This document shows, one piece after another, positions 28,395 to 37,525 of a stretch of 64,000 nt of DNA; position 1 is the first letter of the stretch, and each line of letters opens with the position of its first letter. The notes under the pieces are model-generated. The model was not told the origin of the DNA. It was given only the letters and a program-made list of their open reading frames with translations, and ran no database searches. The position numbers were made by a program, and so were the translations under genes. Source of the DNA: an uncultured Lachnospira sp. (lineage in GTDB: Bacteria; Bacillota; Clostridia; Lachnospirales; Lachnospiraceae); NCBI GenBank assembly GCA_944381165.1, contig CALWKC010000003.1, forward strand, positions 58,259 to 122,258, in the 5' to 3' direction.

Positions 28395-29108
28395 ATGAAT
28401 ATTGCAGTTATTAATGAGGATGAAGCCTTCTGCCGCCGTATAAAGCGAATGATTTTTAATATATCTAAAGAGACAAAGATATATATAAGAACATTTATAT
28501 TTAATGACGCGCAGGAATTTTATGACAGTATTGAGGTCGAAGATAAATGGGATCTTTGTTTTTTGAATATTGAAAACAAGTACATAAGCGGAATTGAGGT
28601 TGCTGATTATATTCGCGGGCATAAAAACGGTCAGAGATTACAGATAGTGTTTTTTTCGGATAGCACTGAGCGTGTGATGGAGGTTTTCAGATTCAGGACA
28701 CTGGATTTTTTTGTAAAGCCGATTGAAGAGGATTATGTTAAAAAGGCTGTTATTAATACATCAAAGCTGATGAACGTGACTAATTATAAATTTGTTTATA
28801 CGTTTGAAAAGAATATAAATATCGCGCCTATAAATGAGATTATGTATTTTGCAAGCAATCTGAGAAAGATTAGTATTATTTTTAGTAACGGAAGAACTGC
28901 CGAATTTTACGGCAGGCTTAATGATATAGAAAAGGAGCTGTGCAATTCAAGCTTTATAAGAGTGCATCAGTCGTATCTTGTGAACGGAATGTATATAGAT
29001 CATGTGAGATATAATCATGTCGAGCTTACAGACAAGACGACTCTGCCTGTGAGCCAAAGCAGAAGGGGCGATGTATTTGATATTTTCGGGAAGTACAGCA
29101 AAGTATAG
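28395..29108 (+). CDS. LytTR response regulator with altered receiver domain
   Basis: 237 residues: an N-terminal receiver-like domain (1-120) and a C-terminal LytTR DNA-binding domain (about 135-232, with FIRVHQSYLVN). In the receiver the phosphoacceptor position reads LNI (Asn58) instead of LDI, and the usual acidic pair after the first strand is Asn7-Glu8. Ser88 and Lys108 (FVKP) are kept. It is therefore probably not phosphorylated normally, or is constitutively shaped. No histidine kinase is adjacent. It stands directly upstream of the tandem cassette B, which it may control. ATG with GGGGGG. Confidence 0.88.
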   Translation: MNIAVINEDEAFCRRIKRMIFNISKETKIYIRTFIFNDAQEFYDSIEVEDKWDLCFLNIENKYISGIEVADYIRGHKNGQRLQIVFFSDSTERVMEVFRFRTLDFFVKPIEEDYVKKAVINTSKLMNVTNYKFVYTFEKNINIAPINEIMYFASNLRKISIIFSNGRTAEFYGRLNDIEKELCNSSFIRVHQSYLVNGMYIDHVRYNHVELTDKTTLPVSQSRRGDVFDIFGKYSKV

Positions 29109-29143
29109 AGACATAGGGGAAATTAATTAAAAATTTTGCTCCT

Positions 29144-29237
29144 GAAGACTATAAGTGCTGCGATTACGTATTTAATTATGACGAGGCAATTAAGCAGCAG
29201 ATGAGATACATTTCAGTGGATTAGCATAACGCCATGA
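29144..29237 (+). pseudogene. Relic of a cassette lipoprotein gene
   Basis: GAAGACTATAAG and GATTACGTATTT match the sequence just after the lipobox of the lipoproteins at 30165 and 32165 (DYEYSDYVFDN). The last 27 bases read FQWISITP-stop in another frame and match the exact C-terminal end of those proteins (EFQWIKITP). So both ends of a lost paralogue remain, with almost the whole middle deleted. Confidence 0.7.
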
Positions 29238-29461
29238 ATATGCAGTTTTATATATGTTAGGGGCAAAAAGTTTATATATACAAGCAAAATTGATAGATAG
29301 GGGGAATTTGCTTAGAATTGTAGATCAGCCATTAAATAGGGTTAAAGAAGGCATGGGGTTAGTTTGAAAAATTATAATAATTTTTACACGCGGGATTTGT
29401 GTCTGTGCACACTTGGCACAAACCTGTTAGAGAGAAAATGTGTGCAGAAATGAGGGTTATT

Positions 29462-29920
29462 ATGGGATATAAAAAAATACGTAAATTATTTATTTCAGCA
29501 GCTGCTATTCTGGCATGCATACTGGTTTTCAATCCGATAAGCGCATATGCAACACAGTCCGGTGGAAGAAACATGATACTTGAAAAGGATGTGAGTCTTG
29601 ATTCAAGTCATTCAATACACATATATGTTAATGCATATGTGGAGTACTCGTATGACGAAGGTGTGTATGGATGGATTAATAACATAACTATATCTGATGA
29701 CAGCGGGGTTGTAAGTAATGAGGTAAATGTTGAAACATTACAGGCAGTGGATGGTGATGAGACCGGTTATTCGACTTATTGGATAAGATATTTATTTTGT
29801 GGTCATTCCTTTTTAGAAGATTATAGAGGATATATAAATATCTATTTTAACTGCGATGAGTGGGGAGACTTGAGCGGTTGGATTACATATGATTATTTGT
29901 CTAATGAAAGTGTAGAGTAA
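29462..29920 (+). CDS. Small secreted protein, 152 aa, cassette B copy 1
   Basis: Not recognised. Sec signal peptide (GYKKIRKLF, hydrophobic core, cleavage after ISAYA) and a mature beta-rich part of about 122 residues with many Tyr, Asp, Ser and Trp. It ends in NCDEWGDLSGWITYD. The ATG 29462 has GAGGG six bases upstream; earlier in-frame starts are less likely because the signal begins here. It is closely paralogous to the protein at 31573, with most change in the central region between about residues 70 and 115. Possible effector or surface protein. Confidence 0.78.
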   Translation: MGYKKIRKLFISAAAILACILVFNPISAYATQSGGRNMILEKDVSLDSSHSIHIYVNAYVEYSYDEGVYGWINNITISDDSGVVSNEVNVETLQAVDGDETGYSTYWIRYLFCGHSFLEDYRGYINIYFNCDEWGDLSGWITYDYLSNESVE

Positions 29921-29936
29921 AAGTTAAATATTTATT

Positions 29937-29995
29937 GAGCATTGTCTCTATTTGTTTTGTGTATATAGTTTTTACCCCATAAAGGGGCAATGCTC
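29937..29995 (+). promoter_or_regulatory. Stem-loop between secreted-protein and lipoprotein genes
   Basis: GAGCATTG (29937-29944) pairs with CAATGCTC (29988-29995), with an inner CCCC-ATAAA-GGGG. TTATCTATTTT follows. It resembles an attenuator; the second copy of the cassette lacks it. Confidence 0.5.
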
Positions 29996-30059
29996 TTATC
30001 TATTTTAATTATTAAGGTAAGCAGTGTATCAGGGTATGTATGTAGATGGGGGTGATACT

Positions 30060-31451
30060 ATGAAAAAAAGCAAGAACTTAAAAGTTATGCTGATGTGCAC
30101 AGTCATTCTGCTTTCGGCACTCTCAGGCTGCGGCGGGAAGGAAAACGGAGCCGCAAACGCTGACTATGAGTATAGTGATTACGTATTTGACAATGACGAA
30201 GCGCAGTATTATATGAGCAATAATTCGGCCGCCGCTGAGACAGGATATTATTATATAGCAAACTCGCCTGTTTATACAACCTCATATAAATTTTTATATT
30301 ACTTTGATATGATAAATAAAAACTCAATGCCGCTGTGTACAAAGCTTAACTGTGAGCATAATGACGAGAGCTGTGACGCATATCTGTCGGATGATGAATG
30401 CGTTGGACGTAATATATGGTACTATAACAAGCGTATATATATGATTGAACGTACTGCCGAGAAAGACATTCTTGTTTCGTATGACAGGACCGGAAGGGAT
30501 AAAAGGCAGGAAAATGTTTTGTCTGTTGACGGAAGGTCTATTAGCGGTGGTAATAATAACGCTTGTGTTATTCACGAAAAGCTTTACTATATACTTTACA
30601 GTGAGAGTTCTAAATTTATATACGAGGTGTCGATTGATAAAAAAGAGACACCAAAACTTTTAAAGGAGTATAAGAGTGAGAACAGAAAATCAGACACGAT
30701 TATGTTGTATGGGATAGGAGATTATTTATATATAACTATTGTAAAAATATTTAAAGATAACACAAATGATTATATTATTGAAAGCTATAATGTTTTGGAG
30801 GATAGGCTGGTATCAGAGTTTGGGTATATGTCGGACGGCATACAGCTGCAGGGAATGATTTACTCATGGGGATTTAATTCTTTTTATGATGAAAATCGTA
30901 ATTTTTATTTTGTATCAATTTCAGACCAGGCATATTGCCTTAATAAGTTAAATCTTGATACAAAGGAAAATACTGAAATATATACAATCGACCTTTCCGA
31001 AGACACAGGCTCAAGAGAGAACTATATAAACTTACAGGGAATTGACAGCAAGTATCTTTATTTGTACGAACGTGTAGATATTACCGTAGACGATAAAGCT
31101 TTTAATTATGAACAGATGAATTATATTTATATTATTGATACAGACGGGCAGTTGGTCGATACTGTCAGCATGGCATTAAATAAACAGTACATAGAGGAAA
31201 ATAATCTTCCGGAAAAATCAGTAGGTATAACAATAAAATTTTTAGGCGGCGACAGCAGGTATTTAATGCTGATACTTGGTGATTATGCTGTAACGGGACT
31301 GGAATTGTCACACGAAAACATAGAGAAGTATAAAGAGGCATATATAAATGGTCCAAGAATTCAAAAAATGCCGGAAGTATGCGTTGTTGGTGTACTTGAC
31401 AAGAAGAATATTGGCACAGGTGAGTTTCAGTGGATTAAGATAACGCCATAA
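30060..31451 (+). CDS. Cys/His-motif lipoprotein, 463 aa, cassette B copy 1
   Basis: Lipoprotein signal with lipobox LSGC at about residue 24. Residues 45-60 hold the shared DYEYSDYVFDN, and the C-x4-C-x-H-x4-C motif (CTKLNCEHNDESC) comes near residue 100, followed by propeller-like strands (IWYYNKRIYMIER, KLYYILYS, YLYLYER). The last residues are EFQWIKITP. ATG 30060 follows GGGGGTG; earlier in-frame starts would delay the signal peptide. Paralogous to the 463-residue protein at 32070 and to a relic at 29144. Membrane-anchored outside the cell; function unknown. Confidence 0.8.
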   Translation: MKKSKNLKVMLMCTVILLSALSGCGGKENGAANADYEYSDYVFDNDEAQYYMSNNSAAAETGYYYIANSPVYTTSYKFLYYFDMINKNSMPLCTKLNCEHNDESCDAYLSDDECVGRNIWYYNKRIYMIERTAEKDILVSYDRTGRDKRQENVLSVDGRSISGGNNNACVIHEKLYYILYSESSKFIYEVSIDKKETPKLLKEYKSENRKSDTIMLYGIGDYLYITIVKIFKDNTNDYIIESYNVLEDRLVSEFGYMSDGIQLQGMIYSWGFNSFYDENRNFYFVSISDQAYCLNKLNLDTKENTEIYTIDLSEDTGSRENYINLQGIDSKYLYLYERVDITVDDKAFNYEQMNYIYIIDTDGQLVDTVSMALNKQYIEENNLPEKSVGITIKFLGGDSRYLMLILGDYAVTGLELSHENIEKYKEAYINGPRIQKMPEVCVVGVLDKKNIGTGEFQWIKITP

Positions 31452-31572
31452 TTATGAAGTTATGTAATTATAAGTATAAAAATTATAATAATTTTTACAC
31501 GCGGGATTTGTGTCTGTGCACACTTGGCACAAACCTGTTAGAGAGAAAATGTGTGCAGAAATGAGGGTTATT

Positions 31573-32001
31573 ATGGGATATAAAAAAATACGTAAATTAT
31601 TTATTTTGGCAGCTTCAATTCTGGTATGCATACTGGTTTTTAATCCGACAAGCGCATATGCAACACAGTCCGGCGGACAAAACATGATACTTGAAAAAGA
31701 GGTGAGTCTTAATTCAAGTGATTCAATACACATATATGTTAATGCATATGTGGAATACTCGTATGACGAAGGTGTCTATGGCTGGATTACCAATGTAACG
31801 ATGACTGAAGACAGCGGGGTTGGAAGTAATGATGTAAATATAGATATATTGTATAAATATGATGACTCCCAATATGGGTCAGCAACGTATTGGATAAAAT
31901 ATTACTTTAAAGGAGAGGAATACAGAGGGTACATAACTATTAATTTTAACTGTGATGAATGGGGAGATTTGAGCGGCTGGATTACATATGAGGCAGCTTA
32001 A
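31573..32001 (+). CDS. Small secreted protein, 142 aa, cassette B copy 2
   Basis: Paralogue of the protein at 29462, lying exactly one repeat period downstream. Signal peptide with cleavage after TSAYA, beta-rich mature region, same C-terminal end DEWGDLSGWITYE. Ten residues shorter, with most changes between residues 70 and 115. No cysteine is apparent in the mature part apart from the one in NCDEW. Start ATG 31573 with GAGGG. Probably transcribed with the lipoprotein and membrane genes that follow. Confidence 0.78.
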   Translation: MGYKKIRKLFILAASILVCILVFNPTSAYATQSGGQNMILEKEVSLNSSDSIHIYVNAYVEYSYDEGVYGWITNVTMTEDSGVGSNDVNIDILYKYDDSQYGSATYWIKYYFKGEEYRGYITINFNCDEWGDLSGWITYEAA

Positions 32002-32069
32002 TAAAAAGACAAAGTTAAATATTTATTGACTATTGTTTTATAATGCATAATTTAGAAGGGGGTGATACT

Positions 32070-33461
32070 GTGCAAAAAAGCAAGAGCTTAAAAGCTATTC
32101 TGCTGTGCGCAGCTCTGATTTTTTCTGTATTTTCAGGCTGCGGCGGGAAGGATAACGGGGCCGCAAGCGCTGACTATGAGTATAGTGATTACGTATTTGA
32201 CAATAACGAAGCGCAGTATTATATGAGCGATAATGCAGCCGCTGCAGAGACAGGATATTATTATATAGCAAACTCGCCTGTTTATACAACCTCATATAAA
32301 TTTTTATATTACTTTGATATGGTAAATAAAAACTCAATGCCGCTGTGTACAAAGCTTAACTGTGAGCATAATGACGAGAGCTGCGACGCATATCTGTCAG
32401 CCGAAGAGTGCCTTTCGTCAAATATATGGTACTATAACCAGCGTATATATATGATTGAGAGAAGCGACGAGAAAGATAGATTGGTTTCATATGATAAAAC
32501 GGGCAGAGATAAAAAAAATGTCGCTGATTTGTCAGTTGACGGAAGGTCGGTTATACAGAGTCAGAACAGGGCTTGTGTAAGCCATGGAAAACTGTACTAT
32601 ATGCTTGCCGGGGAAAAATCACAGTTCTTATATGCGGTGCCTCTTACAGGAACGGATACCCCGAGGCTTATAAAGGAATATACAAGTGAGTATGAGATAA
32701 GGGAAACTCTTACACTTTATGCAATAGAAGACCGGGTTTATATAACACTGGTGAGCGGTATAACGAGTGATACAAATAATTATATAATTGAATGTCTTGA
32801 TATTTCGGATGGAGAGCCGGTGAGAAAGTTTGATTATATGTCTGACGGCGCGTCAGTACGCGGCGATATTGATGGTTGGGAAATACAGGCGTGCTATGAT
32901 GCAGAGGGGAATTTTTATTTTACATCCATCTCAGATGAGGCATACTTTGTCAATAAATTAAATCTTGAGACGAAAGAAAATACAGAGATATACACAATTG
33001 ACATTTCGGAAGATACGGGCTCAAGAGAAGACTATATTGATTTATGCGGTTTTGACGGCAAGTATCTTTATGTATATGAAAGTGTAGATTTTTCTGTAAA
33101 AGAAAACAGACAGAATTATGAGCTGGGAAATTATTTTTACATAATTGATACTGAAGGAAAGCTTGCAGATACTATTATGCTGACTAAAAATACGGAATAT
33201 GCGGAAGAAAATAATATTTCCGCAGTTTCTGCCAGTGTCAGTGTGTCGCTTAAGGGAGGTGACAGCAGATATTTACTGGTTGATTTTAGCAATTACTGTG
33301 TAAGAGGAATTGAAATGTCACAGGAGGATATAGATAAATATAAAGAGGAGTACACAAAAGGAATTAGTCAGATGAAAATGCCTAATGTATGTGTTGTAGG
33401 AGTACTTGACAAGAAACAGATTGGAACTGGAGAGTTTGAGTGGATTAATATAACGCCTTAA
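32070..33461 (+). CDS. Cys/His-motif lipoprotein, 463 aa, cassette B copy 2 (GTG start)
   Basis: Paralogue of the protein at 30060, of the same length. Lipobox FSGC, the shared DYEYSDYVFDN and the C-x4-C-x-H-x4-C motif are kept; the rest diverges moderately, mainly in the predicted propeller. GTG 32070 corresponds to the ATG of the first copy and has GGGGGTG before it. It precedes the duplicated membrane protein gene by 67 bases. Confidence 0.8.
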   Translation: MQKSKSLKAILLCAALIFSVFSGCGGKDNGAASADYEYSDYVFDNNEAQYYMSDNAAAAETGYYYIANSPVYTTSYKFLYYFDMVNKNSMPLCTKLNCEHNDESCDAYLSAEECLSSNIWYYNQRIYMIERSDEKDRLVSYDKTGRDKKNVADLSVDGRSVIQSQNRACVSHGKLYYMLAGEKSQFLYAVPLTGTDTPRLIKEYTSEYEIRETLTLYAIEDRVYITLVSGITSDTNNYIIECLDISDGEPVRKFDYMSDGASVRGDIDGWEIQACYDAEGNFYFTSISDEAYFVNKLNLETKENTEIYTIDISEDTGSREDYIDLCGFDGKYLYVYESVDFSVKENRQNYELGNYFYIIDTEGKLADTIMLTKNTEYAEENNISAVSASVSVSLKGGDSRYLLVDFSNYCVRGIEMSQEDIDKYKEEYTKGISQMKMPNVCVVGVLDKKQIGTGEFEWINITP

Positions 33462-33528
33462 CTGAGACGGCAGTCCGGCAAAAGGGGCTTGTCTCCGGTT
33501 GAGGAGCCGCTGGGGAATGGAGTTTTAT

Positions 33529-35751
33529 ATGGAATTTTTGAGGGTTTTAAAAAAAACATGGGTTGCTGCGCTGATTATTTTCACAGCAATTATAGGGGTA
33601 TGCCTTTTTAAAATTCACAACAGCAGCGACAGTCAGGTTTATAAGTTTTATAAGCAGATGATTGGCGAATATAAGGAGCAGCTTGCGGTGTCTTCAAAGG
33701 AAAGTGCACAGAAGGCTGTTTTCGGAAAGAAAAAAGAAGATGATGAAAACACCGAATACAGGCAGTCCGCTATGCAGCTTCTGACGGAAAAAATTAATTA
33801 TACGGATAATTATAAAAATACGCTTCAGATTACTTCAGATTACGAAAAAATATTGAACAGCAGCCTGTATTCAGGGCAGAATGATTTCGGAAGAATTAAT
33901 GCCTTAAAATATGCAGAGGATATGTCGGCGCTTTCTGATGTAAATGTCACACTCGGCAATACGACGGCTATTGAAAAGCTGATGGAGTTCAGGGAAATTC
34001 CGGTGCTTTTTGCAGTTATGATGATTATATTTATAATTGCGTTTGTCGAGGAGAGAGATAACGGTGTAATTATGATTGTCAGGTCATCAGGCAGAGGACG
34101 GTCTGTGCTTGCACTCAAAAGAAACATGATAATTATAGCTTTCAGTATTGTATATTCATTTATTTTCAATATGGCTGTGTATGGGATATATCTCTATGTA
34201 TACGGCGGAAGCGATGATTTGGGAAATGCTGTTCAGAGCTCGGAAATGTTCTCAATGTTTCCGATGAAAATCAGCGTCGGGCAGTTTTTTTGTCTGTACT
34301 GTCTCGTTTTTGCGCTTGCCATGTCTGTATTGGGTATGCTTTTTTATTTATTTATCAGTTTTTTTAAAAACTATAAGATTGCGATTGTACTGCTGCTTGC
34401 AATATTTCTGTGCGAATTCATATTATATGAAAATATAGAAGCAAACAGCGCACTATGTATTTTTAAGTACGTAAATCTGATAAATATTCTTCTGCCGGGA
34501 ACATCATATGTAATTTATGAGAACTGGGGTTATAACGGATTTATAACGGATATTTCAACCTCGACTTATATAATTACATCAGTAACAGGAGCTTTAAGTT
34601 TTGCCGGAGTTGTGCTTGCGGGGTGTTTTTTATATCCTGACAGGAGAGAAAGAGTTTTAGACAGAATATACGATAAAATAATATTATTATGGCAGAAGAT
34701 ATTTTACAGGACAAATTCTCTTTTTATGGAGCTGTATAAGACTTTTGTCATACAAAAGGGGCTTCTGATACTTGTGATTGCGGTATATCTTTTCGCAAAC
34801 TGTAAGCTGTACAGAGGCGTTGACTATTCGCAAAGCAGCTTTTATCTTGTTGATTTCTATGAGGAATTTTCGGGGAAAGCGCCAGATGAGGCGTGTGAGG
34901 AATATCTTAATAATTTTAAGGCAGAGCTTGACAATTTAAAAAAAATAGAAAATCCTACATATATTCAGAGAAAAAACGCCGAGGATATGTCATCGGCACT
35001 GTCTGCGATGAATACTGTGGTCGAGCATGTAAATAAAATGCGCGACGAAAAAGGTATAAATGCGGTAATTGTAAAGCCTGATACATATAATGATATACTT
35101 GGAGAGAGAAATTATGCGAATCAGGAAAATATTAATCTGGTGTGCATTATTGCTGTTATTTTAATTCTCTCAGGTGATTTCTCTTTTGAAAGAAACAGTG
35201 GTATGTATGTACTTGGAAGAACTGCGAAGCGAAGAGAGCTAACATGGCGGAATAAGACACAAAAGCTTCTTCTTACAGCCGCGGCAATGTGGGGGATTTC
35301 ATTTCTGATAAACTGGCTTAATGTTACGTCACTGTATGATTTTAACGATTTGTCGGCGCCAGTTCAAAGCCTGTCTGAATTTGCTGATTTTCCGCTTCGG
35401 GTGAGTATTGCCGGATATATAGTTTTATGTCAGCTTGTGAGACTGTTTTTGCTCTGTATGATAAGCTTTATCGTATCAGGCATTTCGTTTTATATGGATT
35501 ATAAACGCTCTGTCGCGCTGTCTGTAGTTTTGCTGCTTCCGCATGTGCTGTATATATTTGATATACCGTTTATGTATTACCTGTCGGCTGTAATATCTCT
35601 TGACTTTAACAGATATTGGTTAAGGTTTGGAAACAGCGCTGCCGGGTTTATATTGCCTGCAGTGATAATCGCTGCGGGTGCTGCTTTGTACATGAGAGCA
35701 TACTGGAAGTGGAGAGGCGTTAAAAGTAAGATTTTGAAGAATGTGCGATAA
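33529..35751 (+). CDS. Duplicated ABC-2-like polytopic membrane protein, cassette B
   Basis: 740 residues in two homologous halves, each with one membrane segment, a helical outer region of about 120 residues and five or six membrane segments. Repeated marks: EERDNGVIMIVRSSGRGR and ERNSGMYVLGRTAKRR on the inner face, NAVQSSEMF and APVQSLSEF on the outer face, each followed by a similar hydrophobic stretch. The plan equals that of the protein at 17661. The ATG 33529 has TGGAG and gives the same N-terminus as the paralogue (MEFLRVL against MEIRKIF); a start at 33517 or the TTG at 33499 is less likely. No ATPase gene is adjacent. Confidence 0.77.
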   Translation: MEFLRVLKKTWVAALIIFTAIIGVCLFKIHNSSDSQVYKFYKQMIGEYKEQLAVSSKESAQKAVFGKKKEDDENTEYRQSAMQLLTEKINYTDNYKNTLQITSDYEKILNSSLYSGQNDFGRINALKYAEDMSALSDVNVTLGNTTAIEKLMEFREIPVLFAVMMIIFIIAFVEERDNGVIMIVRSSGRGRSVLALKRNMIIIAFSIVYSFIFNMAVYGIYLYVYGGSDDLGNAVQSSEMFSMFPMKISVGQFFCLYCLVFALAMSVLGMLFYLFISFFKNYKIAIVLLLAIFLCEFILYENIEANSALCIFKYVNLINILLPGTSYVIYENWGYNGFITDISTSTYIITSVTGALSFAGVVLAGCFLYPDRRERVLDRIYDKIILLWQKIFYRTNSLFMELYKTFVIQKGLLILVIAVYLFANCKLYRGVDYSQSSFYLVDFYEEFSGKAPDEACEEYLNNFKAELDNLKKIENPTYIQRKNAEDMSSALSAMNTVVEHVNKMRDEKGINAVIVKPDTYNDILGERNYANQENINLVCIIAVILILSGDFSFERNSGMYVLGRTAKRRELTWRNKTQKLLLTAAAMWGISFLINWLNVTSLYDFNDLSAPVQSLSEFADFPLRVSIAGYIVLCQLVRLFLLCMISFIVSGISFYMDYKRSVALSVVLLLPHVLYIFDIPFMYYLSAVISLDFNRYWLRFGNSAAGFILPAVIIAAGAALYMRAYWKWRGVKSKILKNVR

Positions 35752-35775
35752 ATTGCTTCGGAATGGAGGGGTATT

Positions 35776-36321
35776 ATGAAAAAATTAATGTGTATTTTGT
35801 GTGCTGCTGCGCTGTTTTTATTGACAGGCTGCACGGAAACCATAGATGAGGTTATTAATAATACGAGGTCGCCTGAGGAGATAGAAGAGCAGGAAAGCTA
35901 TATTTGGGAAAAAGTTCCTTCATACACTGAGGTTTCGGAAAGCGATGAGGCGAATGCCGATGATTTGCTGAAAAAAGTAATCGAAACTGAAAATGGTATA
36001 TCGAGCATAGAGGATATATTTACAGATAAAGTAAGAGATGAAATGGTAAATATAATTAACGAGTGGTATAACAACAAATTTTATACTGTTAAACATATTG
36101 AGAAGGAAGAAATGACCAAATTAGAGGTTAAAAATTATGAAACATCGGTAGTTTATTGCGATGGTATACCGATGATAAAGATGTATTTTACAACTTCGGC
36201 TACAAAGGTAATAGCAGGGACAGAGGATTCATTAAATGCACTTATAGATGTCTCAGGAGAGGAATACAGTGTCTATGAGATGTGGTATGAAGGAAAGTAC
36301 AGATATGGAACAGTATTTTAA
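35776..36321 (+). CDS. Small lipoprotein, 181 aa, end of cassette B
   Basis: Signal with lipobox LTGC (Cys18), then about 35 acidic residues and a globular part with SIEDIFTDKV and an alternating strand pattern to the end. I do not recognise it. GGAGGGG precedes the ATG, and it starts 25 bases after the membrane protein gene, so it belongs to the same transcript. Cassette A has no counterpart. Confidence 0.7.
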   Translation: MKKLMCILCAAALFLLTGCTETIDEVINNTRSPEEIEEQESYIWEKVPSYTEVSESDEANADDLLKKVIETENGISSIEDIFTDKVRDEMVNIINEWYNNKFYTVKHIEKEEMTKLEVKNYETSVVYCDGIPMIKMYFTTSATKVIAGTEDSLNALIDVSGEEYSVYEMWYEGKYRYGTVF

Positions 36322-36348
36322 GTAGAAAAGAGTCAAAAAGTCTATAAA

Positions 36349-36382
36349 CCTACTTGACAAGTAGGAATTATATAGATATAAT
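36349..36382 (+). promoter_or_regulatory. Promoter with operator-like palindrome before cysK
   Basis: TTGACA (36354-36359), 17 bases, TATAAT (36377-36382): a consensus promoter. CCTACTT-GAC-AAGTAGG (36349-36365) is a perfect dyad centred on the -35 box, and GTAGGAA recurs near 36411. A repressor site is likely; an Rrf2 (CymR-like) regulator is a guess. Confidence 0.75.
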
Positions 36383-36505
36383 GCATAACATAGAAATCAT
36401 ACAAAATAAGTAGGAAATATAGGCGTGTTTTTCTTCTTATTTTCAAAGAACATATAATAAAATGTGTTTTAGAAATTAAACTTATTTAAAACGGAGGAAA
36501 GATTA

Positions 36506-37444
36506 ATGAGTAAAATCGTGGAAAGCAGTCTGGAGTTAATCGGAAATACACCTCTTATGAGGGCAAGCAGGTATGCAGCCAAAGCAGGCGTGCAGGGCGC
36601 GGATATTTTAGTAAAGCTTGAGTATTTAAATCCGGCGGGCTCCGTAAAAGACCGTGTTGCACTTTCAATGATTGAGGATGCGGAAAAGAAGGGAACTTTA
36701 AAGCCAGGAGCGACGATTATTGAGCCGACGTCAGGCAACACGGGTATCGGGCTTGCGGCGGCAGCAGTTGCAAAGGGGTATAAGGCAATTCTTACACTGC
36801 CTGACACGATGAGTGTTGAGAGAAGAAACCTTTTGGCTGCCTATGGCGCCGAGCTTGTTCTCACAGATGGGGCGAAGGGAATGAAAGGGGCGATAGCCAA
36901 AGCGGAGGAACTCAACAAGTCAATTCCCGGATCAATAATTTTAGGACAGTTTGATAATCCTGCAAACCCGGCAGTGCATAAAGCTTCTACCGGACCGGAA
37001 ATCTGGGAGCAGACAGAGGGAAAGGTTGATATATTTGTTGCGGGAGTAGGTACGGGCGGAACTATTACCGGTGTTGGCGAGTATCTCAAATCAAAAAATC
37101 CGCAGGTGAAAATAGTTGCGGTTGAGCCGTCGGATAGTCCCGTGCTGTCTAAGGGAACGGCAGGTGCTCATAAAATTCAGGGTATAGGCGCCGGTTTTGT
37201 TCCAAGTATATTAAATACAGAGATATATGATGAAATTATTCCTGTTGAAAACGAAGATGCGTTTACAGAGGGAAGGTTATTTGCCACAAGCGAGGGTATT
37301 CTTGTCGGGATCTCTTCCGGAGCTGCGCTTAAGGCGGCGGCGATTCTGGCGTCAAGACCGGAAAATGAGGGAAAGACAATAGTTGTATTGCTTCCGGACT
37401 CAGGAGACAGGTATCTGTCGACGCCGCTGTTCAGCCGTAATTAG
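36506..37444 (+). CDS. cysK: Cysteine synthase
   Basis: 312-residue pyridoxal-phosphate enzyme making cysteine from O-acetylserine and sulfide. The PLP lysine is Lys48 in NPAGSVKDR; SGNTG binds substrate and GTGGTITG holds the PLP phosphate. Family length is normal. GGAGG precedes the ATG. It is monocistronic with a strong promoter and operator, consistent with control by sulfur supply. OASS-A cannot be separated from O-phosphoserine-using relatives with certainty. Confidence 0.95.
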   Translation: MSKIVESSLELIGNTPLMRASRYAAKAGVQGADILVKLEYLNPAGSVKDRVALSMIEDAEKKGTLKPGATIIEPTSGNTGIGLAAAAVAKGYKAILTLPDTMSVERRNLLAAYGAELVLTDGAKGMKGAIAKAEELNKSIPGSIILGQFDNPANPAVHKASTGPEIWEQTEGKVDIFVAGVGTGGTITGVGEYLKSKNPQVKIVAVEPSDSPVLSKGTAGAHKIQGIGAGFVPSILNTEIYDEIIPVENEDAFTEGRLFATSEGILVGISSGAALKAAAILASRPENEGKTIVVLLPDSGDRYLSTPLFSRN

Positions 37445-37525
37445 TCCGGGCAGCTTGACAAACGGTTTTATATAAGTATAATAATAAAAGACTTTTTGTA
37501 TGTGCATTGATATATAAGTGCAGAA

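Larger units (their letters stand above)
29367..31477 (+). repeat. Tandem duplication, unit 1 (period 2111 bp)
   Basis: A leader of about 130 bases at 29367 is nearly identical to that at 31478, offset 2111. Each unit carries a leader, a small secreted protein gene and a lipoprotein gene. Identity is highest in the leader and signal-peptide region, lower in the mature secreted proteins. The leader holds TATAAT (29373-29378) without a good -35 and a TGTGCACA core between TTTGTG and CACAAA. Confidence 0.85.
31478..33461 (+). repeat. Tandem duplication, unit 2
   Basis: Second copy of the leader, secreted-protein and lipoprotein unit described at 29367. The intergenic hairpin present in unit 1 is missing, which shortens this unit. 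Confidence 0.85.

Noticed and set aside
29244-29282. LytTR-type direct repeats upstream of cassette B
   Set aside because: Two AGTTT(T)ATATAT words occur about 25 bases apart, but the spacing does not fit and AT-rich chance similarity is likely.
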